Source: Heterodera schachtii (taxonomy: Eukaryota > Nematoda > Chromadorea > Rhabditida > Heteroderidae). From it: a stretch of DNA of 64,000 nucleotides. How positions within the stretch are numbered: position 1 is the stretch's first letter; each line of letters begins with the position of its first letter. A model generated the notes under the pieces. That model was not told the DNA's origin. It worked only from the letters and a program-made list of their open reading frames with translations, and ran no database searches. The stretch is taken from contig SIJG01000119.1 of NCBI GenBank assembly GCA_023374025.1, forward strand, positions 311,490 to 375,489, in the 5' to 3' direction. Positions 58,312 through 64,000 of this stretch are shown here, piece by piece. The translations under genes were made by a program, and so were the position numbers.

Positions 58312-60656
58312 TCAAAATTCATTATCATTAAGTTCCAAATAAGCAAAATCTAATTCTTCTTCCTCTGCAACGGGCTCAGTAGACGGTGCCAAAAACAATT
58401 GGTCCATATTTGCCTTGATGAGCAAAATTTTTTGTGCCATTTCTCCGCTCAGGCTAAATTTTGTGGTCTTAAAAAATCCAAAATTAAAAATACCGATTTC
58501 TTAATGTGTTGCCATAAATGAGCCCAGCCTTCGAGAACAGTCTTTCCGACGACACAGATGTAGCGGGAATCGAGTGAACAATACGGGCCAAAACAAACAA
58601 ATCAGGGAATTGGGCCCCAACTTCTTTCCACCACACGAAAATATCAGTATCAATAGTTGTTCTTCCAAGTGCCTTGTAGGAAGCTAATTGAAGTTGAATT
58701 TGTGATTGATGAGACGAATGTGAAGTGCCAGAAACAATTGAGGGCACCGAAACACTCCCTGGAGACTTGGGCTTCCAAATATCGACTTAAAGCATTATAA
58801 AATTAAGAATATGTGAATTATTCAAAATACATTTTATGCTGTCGTCGCTTGCTGATCCCGTGTCTTCAACCAAAGAATCGAAATTTTCCAAAGGCGCAGC
58901 CATTGCTTCTTCCACACTTGTGATACATTCTATGTTGACTGGAAAATAATTAGAAAATATGTTTTAAAAACTGCATTTTTACTTTTTTGATGCGCGAATT
59001 CAATTAAATCCTCCTCAATAAGACTCCAATTTGTTTTTGAAAAAATTGATTCATCGTAGGCAAAACGCGGGTCCAACAGTGAACAAATTCGGATTAACAA
59101 ATTTTGAACCATTTTTTGAACCCTTTCATTCAATGAGTCAACCAAACCGTCGATTAATGGCTGAATGATTGGGGGAAATTTTTCTTCCAGTAAAAAATCG
59201 TGAAGACGCTTGATGGTCGGCAATATCACAGAAGCCGTTGATTTTTCATGGGATAACTTAAAACTAATAAGTTTAATTAGCATAAGTAAAAAATTTTACT
59301 TTTTGGGTTTCCACGTCAAAAATTTTAAGAATTGGGCAAATTTGGCGCAAAAGTTCAAAGTCTTTGAATGAAATGGACGGCAATGAAGAAGAAATTATTT
59401 CCGTCTCGGCCATTCGAGGCCTTTTTGGTGCAGACAAAATTCCGGCATTTTTTTGGTCTCTTTCAAATTGCATTGCCAGCAAAACTTTTTTCTGCTCTTT
59501 GAAAGCTGCCAACATTCTGTAAGTCGAATTCCATCTCGTCGGAACTGACTTAAAATTGGCCGAATTTGAATAAGAATGGAAAGAAATTACCAAAACAAGT
59601 TGCTTTTTCGGCATATTCAATTGCTCTTGGTGTCGCTCCATAGATTTTTTAATTTTGGGTTTTCGGCATTCTTTAGTCCACTCTTTTGCCTTCAAGATAA
59701 TTTCAGAAAGGCATTGATTTTTGAGCGCATCTTGAATAACCAAATTTAGAAAATGGCAGCAACACTGGAAACTTAAAAATAAATACGGAACCATTTAAAA
59801 ACAAATGAAAAAATTGCCTGTCCTTATCCAATTGGCGTGTGGCCGACTGCATATTACGAGCATCATCACGCACACAGCACGCAATTTTGTCCAATGAAAA
59901 TCCATTTTCTGTCAGACAATTTGCTATTCCTTCAGCAATCACTTCTCCAGAATGGAAAAATTCGTCCATAGGGAAAACACCGAGAACGGCATCATTTCGG
60001 CAGAAATGATCATCAATCCAGTGAATAGTCAGACAAAAACAGAAAATTTTTAACGTAAAGAAAAATATATGCAAATACACCTTTGTAATTGAGGAGAATG
60101 CGTTGGTTTAGACCAGCCATCGCTCGTAATTGCAAAATGTCCATCACTAACTCCTGTTTGAATTGAACGGCGAATTTGATCAGCCATTCGAGGAATCACT
60201 TTTCGTCGAAAATGCTCGCGGCCCCCAAATTCCTAAAAAAATAATGAAAACCAAAAACCAAAAAATACCAAATTAGGAAATGCTTTCTTTGTCAAATTCT
60301 TCAAATCCGGATCCTCAAAAAAATAAAACGGGTTGTTTTGACGAATCATTATTCGCACAATACTCTCTTCCGCTTCCTTCAATTCATTTTTCTTCGGAAC
60401 CACATAATTGTCAATTCGTTGCTGTTTCTATAAAATAATAAATTTAAATTTAAAAAATTAATCGGTTAACCTTTTGTTCCTGCTTTTGAAGCAAATTCCC
60501 GGATTTCAACTCTATAAATTGTTCTTTGTGTTTTGCCTCCAAGTGCCTCCACATTCCCTTTGTCGACCCATCAGTTCTATCAATTTTTCTACCACAAATA
60601 TTACATAATGCTTTATCATTCGACGATTTGCCGAAATATTTCCAAATGTCAGACAT
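58312..60656 (-). CDS. hAT-family transposase, 9 exons, 666 residues
   Basis: Proposed exons (minus strand, 5' to 3'): 60656-60471, 60427-60269, 60232-60081, 60033-59818, 59771-59300, 59256-58983, 58938-58831, 58785-58494, 58453-58312. Reading phase is kept throughout, giving 2001 nt including the stop. An N-terminal BED zinc finger has C18, C21, H38 and H43. The catalytic core shows ITSDGW (D153) and VRDDARNM (D222, in place of the usual DNA.NM). Further on are CCCHFLNLVIQD and TRWNSTYRM. The C-terminal dimerisation region has PATSVSSERLFSKAG and ends RNRLSGEM. Introns are 36-47 nt. Two are abnormal: intron 3 ends TTTTTG, not AG, and intron 4 starts GC. The missing AG may silence this copy. 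The two ATG-initiated internal frames in intron-spanning regions are artefacts. Confidence 0.85.
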
Positions 60657-60837
60657 TTATTGGTTTTGATTTACTAAAAATTATTAATTATGTAATTTTA
60701 AAAGGGTGACAATTTGTAAAGCATTCTGAATTAAGAAAAAAAATGTTAAAAAGAAATAAGTCAAATGGACCAAATTGGCAAAATGTTTATGTTATTCAAA
60801 AGTTTCCTTTCCTCAAATCTCCACTCTAACTTACCGA

Positions 60838-61007
60838 TTTTTCACCCAGATTCCCATTCTTACCAGTGCTTATTTAGTCCCGCCGGGACCGGGACTGGCA
60901 AAACCGGGACCGGGATTTCCATTTTTTCAAAAACCGGGACCGGGACCGGGACCTGAAAAAACCGGGATTTCCCGACCCGGTCCCGGTCCCGGTCCCATGC
61001 TACTCTA
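60838..61007. repeat. Right CGGGAC subterminal array of the hAT element
   Basis: Mirror of the left array in content but not in order; it includes CTTATTTAGTCCCGCCGGGA and the terminal CCCATGCTACTCTA. It corresponds to the left end of the non-autonomous element (49790-49945). The two plus-strand frames at 60765-61041 are read through these repeats and are not genes. As the gene reads leftwards from 60656, this end also probably holds its promoter. Confidence 0.85.
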
Positions 61008-62207
61008 CATGAAAGTAAAAGAAAATAATATTATATTCTAAATTTAAAAAAGAAATAAAAAAATAAATAAATTAAATATAAATCATAGTCAAAAAATATA
61101 ATACAACTGCATACGAATAAAATTATCAAATATATTTAATAATGTATTTAATAAATTTATAGTGGATGCGAAAAAATCATTCACAGTAATTAAATAAATT
61201 CAAAAATCAAAATAAATAATAACATTTTGAATTTTGATTGAAAACAACCCAAATAAAGAAAAATGAAAAATTTAATATATATATATATATAAAAAGGTAC
61301 TTATTTTTTTCTTGGTAAGAAAATTAATATAAATTGACATTGAGACAATATCTGTTAGCTTTAAAGCAAATATAGATTGCTTGCTAAAATTATGAAATTA
61401 TTAATAAATCATTTAAAGAAAACAACGACGAGTTTATAATAATTGAAAACTAATTTATCCCCTAAATAAAAAATAAAAATAAACCAATTTTATTTAAATT
61501 TTGTCATTCATTTATGTATTTTGCTTACAGAATATAAAACAAATAAACATATAGAATAAATTATAATGCAAAAAAAAAACAATAGATAACATAATTTTGA
61601 TTAAATAATTAAATATTTATAAAATTAAAAATAACAACAACAAAAGAAACTTAAAATTCTAATAAAAATTTAAAAATTGATTACATGATGGTCCTTAGTG
61701 ATATAACTTAAGCGATGAATAACGGCGCGAAGTATAATAAAACGAATATAAATTATGAGAAGGTTAATTATTAAAACAAAATTTTCTTCGAATTTTATCT
61801 TAAAAATTAATTACTAAATATTGGAGTTAGGCTTAAAATTACTAAAATATATTTTTCAATAGTACTTAATAATATTATGTATTTTATCTTTAAATAAATT
61901 AAAAAACTTTTTATATAACTGTATTTATAATTAATTAAAAGTTCATAAAAATATTAATAAAATAAACAAAAAAAAAATTCGTATATAAATTAATAAAATA
62001 ATTAACAACGATCCATATTATTTCTTTCAACAAAACAGGATGGATTGTTGATTAGCCATCTACGCCAACATGAATAAAATTGAATAAGATTAATAAAACA
62101 CACAAATGTAATAAAAATGACTTAGCTTTAAAATTCAAAAAATATTACACAAAAAAATAAATTAATAAATGAAAATGCATTTGGTTTATCAAATATAATA
62201 TTTTTTC

Positions 62208-62223
62208 TGATTCACGTGAATCA
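62208..62223. other. Perfect 16-bp palindrome around an E-box
   Basis: TGATTCACGTGAATCA is exactly self-complementary, with CACGTG (E-box) at its centre. Such sites can bind bHLH dimers, but no gene start is seen nearby and one site proves nothing. Confidence 0.3.
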
Positions 62224-62574
62224 ATTTGATTAAAAATGATTTTTATGGGCAAGAGTACCTAAACGAATTTTCAAATGCAGAAAGCATTTGTTGTAATATA
62301 ACGGAACCATAAAAAAATAAGTTCAAATTATTGAAAAATAATCTTAACAATACCAAAATTATGCCTAAATAACCAGATGATTAACATGAAAAATATTTAC
62401 CTATCCAATAGAAATTAATTTTTAGTATAACCAATTATACACATGAGCAAAACATATTTATTCTGATGCTTAATTAAATTTTTTGTTATATTCATAATTA
62501 AAGCATAAATTTAGTGCAAGTTTATTCACATTTAGCTGCAATCCTAATAAATAAGCATCTTAATCTTTTTCCAG

Positions 62575-62643
62575 GTCAAACCGCTGGACATATATACGAT
62601 TGAATCGAGATTAAATTATAATGAGAAAGAAAAACATTATTAG
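62575..62643 (+). other. Possible terminal exon, 22 codons
   Basis: A strong acceptor (TAATCTTTTTCCAG) is followed by an open frame VKPLDIYTIESRLNYNEKEK ending at TAG 62641-62643. Among the islets in the window this has one of the clearest splice borders. No upstream exon could be joined and the protein is unknown. Confidence 0.28.
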
Positions 62644-64000
62644 ATTTAACAATTCAACAAAAAATAAATCTAAAAAATAAGAATATAACACAAGTATGCC
62701 AACGAACCATGCCAAATGTCAAGTCCTTTGGACCGACCTTAACGAATATTTAATAAAAAGTACAATAAATCAGCTATTTATTATTTATAAATTTAATTTA
62801 ACCAATATTTAAAAAATACCGATTAATTAAAATAATTAAATTTTTAAAATTGAAAAAGGCATAAGCAATAAGAATGAAGAGCCATTTGAGCATCTATTGG
62901 TATTTTAAAAAAATAATTATCCAATAAACAATGAAAATATAAAAATCCTTTCATTAGTTACTTTAGTAGAAAAAATAAATAAATTGATTATTGGTTTTAA
63001 ATAATTAAAGACTTCATATATGTAATTAACATGTAATAATAATTTAAAAATCATTTAGACAATAAACAAAATAGAAGTAATGCTTATATTAAAATGATCA
63101 AATATATTTATTTAAATCATTAATTCAACAAAATAATGTCACAAAAGCGCAAGATGCATTTCAGTAATTTTGTGCAGCTTTTTTTACGCTTTTTACAATT
63201 ACACAGTATAATAAAATTAATAAAAAATAAAATTCTTAGGAATAAATTTTTAAATTTTATAGTGCTAATAAATTACTTTTCATTGTATGAAAATTTAATA
63301 TTCTTGTATAATGAAGAAAAATTACAAATTTAATGCTTTATTCATTATTTAATAAATATATTAAATTCTCAAATAAATATTAAATTTTTAATAAATCAAA
63401 GATTGGTAAATCAAATCTATACGGTCAAATAAATATTAAAAATGAGGCTTTATACAAATTAAATCTGAAAGGCTTTGGATTTAACAAGCATATTCTTCTT
63501 AAATTGCTAATCGTAATTGAGAAGCGCAAAATAAATGTTCTTGAAATATAAAGGTCATTAATAATTTATTTAATTTAGCCTAAATTTTTTTTGTGTGTTC
63601 AACAAAGTGCTGCGTGGCCTGCGGTTTAAGACAGCATAAGAGCATTTGCTGTTGGGTCTTGAAAGAGTATTAAAAATAATTATAAGATAAAATTTGATCA
63701 GAGTTAAATGCGATAAAAATAAAAGCTAACAAGCAAATTTAGATTCAAAGCATTACAACTTATAAAAATATTATTTTAATTGCGTGCGCTTTTTTTTACA
63801 GTTTTAGCATCAGTAAATTAATAATTGGAAGTTTGAAAAAATAATAAAAAAAAGAGTACGTCACTTGATCACTCAAAGAATTTATTTCAATTTATATAAT
63901 TCATATTTGAGCATTGGATAAATTGAACTAAATAAAACTAATCATTTTAAAACAAGAAAATTAAAAAACCCATAGAATAAAGATTGAAAAACGGTTAAAA

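Larger units (their letters stand above)
58105..61007 (-). mobile_element. hAT element with transposase gene (2903 bp)
   Basis: Perfect 8-bp target duplication CATGAAAG (58097-58104 and 61008-61015). The inverted ends are TAGAGTAGCACGGGACCGGG on the left and TAGAGTAGCATGGGACCGGG reading inward from the right. About 150 bp at each end is packed with CGGGAC words, likely transposase-binding sites. It carries one gene on the minus strand. The uninterrupted arm A site at 39589-39596 shows directly that the element inserted after the inverted duplication formed, or that arm A lost it cleanly. The former is simpler. Confidence 0.96.
61016..64000. other. AT-rich stretch, no confirmed gene
   Basis: No recognisable gene. 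Islets worth noting are 62575-62643, 62696-62745 (plus: MPTNHAKCQVLWTDLNEYL) and 63590-63673, where a plus frame is Cys-rich (CSTKCCVACGLRQHKSICC) but has no ATG and starts at a stop codon. The 65-codon frame at 63136-63333 has AT-driven composition. Confidence 0.45.

Noticed and set aside
60765..61041. Two Gly/Pro/Thr-rich frames at the right end of the hAT element, and 58063-58296 at the left
   Set aside because: They translate the CGGGAC arrays, giving simple repeats such as GPGPGP.
63590..63673. Cys-rich frame as a small secreted peptide
   Set aside because: No ATG, preceded directly by a stop codon, no signal peptide, and another frame after the nearby acceptor is equally open.
1..64000. 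CRISPR arrays, bacterial operons, rRNA genes
   Set aside because: No regularly spaced direct repeats with unique spacers, no prokaryotic gene organisation and no rRNA-like conserved blocks were seen.

Overview
This window looks like repeat-rich nuclear DNA from a small-genome animal, most likely a nematode. By eye about four fifths of the bases are A or T. There is no bacterial-style gene packing. The one well-resolved gene, a hAT transposase, is cut by eight introns of only 36-47 nt, a size typical of nematodes. A mariner relic, a Gag/protease LTR retrotransposon and tRNA-derived repeats fit the same picture. The species is inferred, not shown; an AT-rich plant-parasitic nematode such as Meloidogyne would fit. 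No conserved host housekeeping gene could be identified.

Layout. 1-10.4 kb: AT-rich DNA with a 165-bp direct repeat, a tandem pair of tRNA-Phe-like 172-bp blocks (2.85-3.27 kb) and a 416-bp fold-back element (3.76-4.17 kb). 10.4-18.6 kb: a 4.1-kb segment present twice head to tail and almost identical, except for a sharply divergent 240-bp tract that coincides with a small open frame in copy 2. 19.27-20.75 kb: a hAT-type MITE built from ATATGGACT repeats, followed 24 bp later by an internally deleted mariner. 20.75-29.6 kb: AT-rich DNA with a SINE-like repeat, the end of an unclassified element and a second fold-back element. 29.65-33.13 kb: a complete, apparently young LTR retrotransposon that encodes only Gag and protease and has a leader of seven covarying hairpins. 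33.7-39.6 kb: AT-rich DNA with signs of an old duplication. 39.59-58.10 kb: a large inverted duplication (arms about 39.6-45.7 and 52.6-58.1 kb). Arm A also holds an internal tandem duplication, and the spacer carries a 973-bp non-autonomous hAT element. 58.1-61.0 kb: a 2.9-kb autonomous-type hAT element with its transposase gene, inserted in arm B; arm A keeps the empty site. 61-64 kb: AT-rich DNA.

How the parts relate. The hAT element at 58.1 kb and the non-autonomous element at 49.8 kb share ends made of repeated CGGGAC motifs, so the former could be the source of transposase for the latter. The LTR element must borrow reverse transcriptase and integrase from a relative, and its leader hairpins are good candidates for a Gag-binding packaging signal. 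Elsewhere, short GC-richer islets of 40-140 bp with open frames and splice-like edges dot the AT-rich DNA. Some are repeated in the duplicated segments and may be exons or exon relics, but many are open on both strands, so these calls are kept at low confidence.
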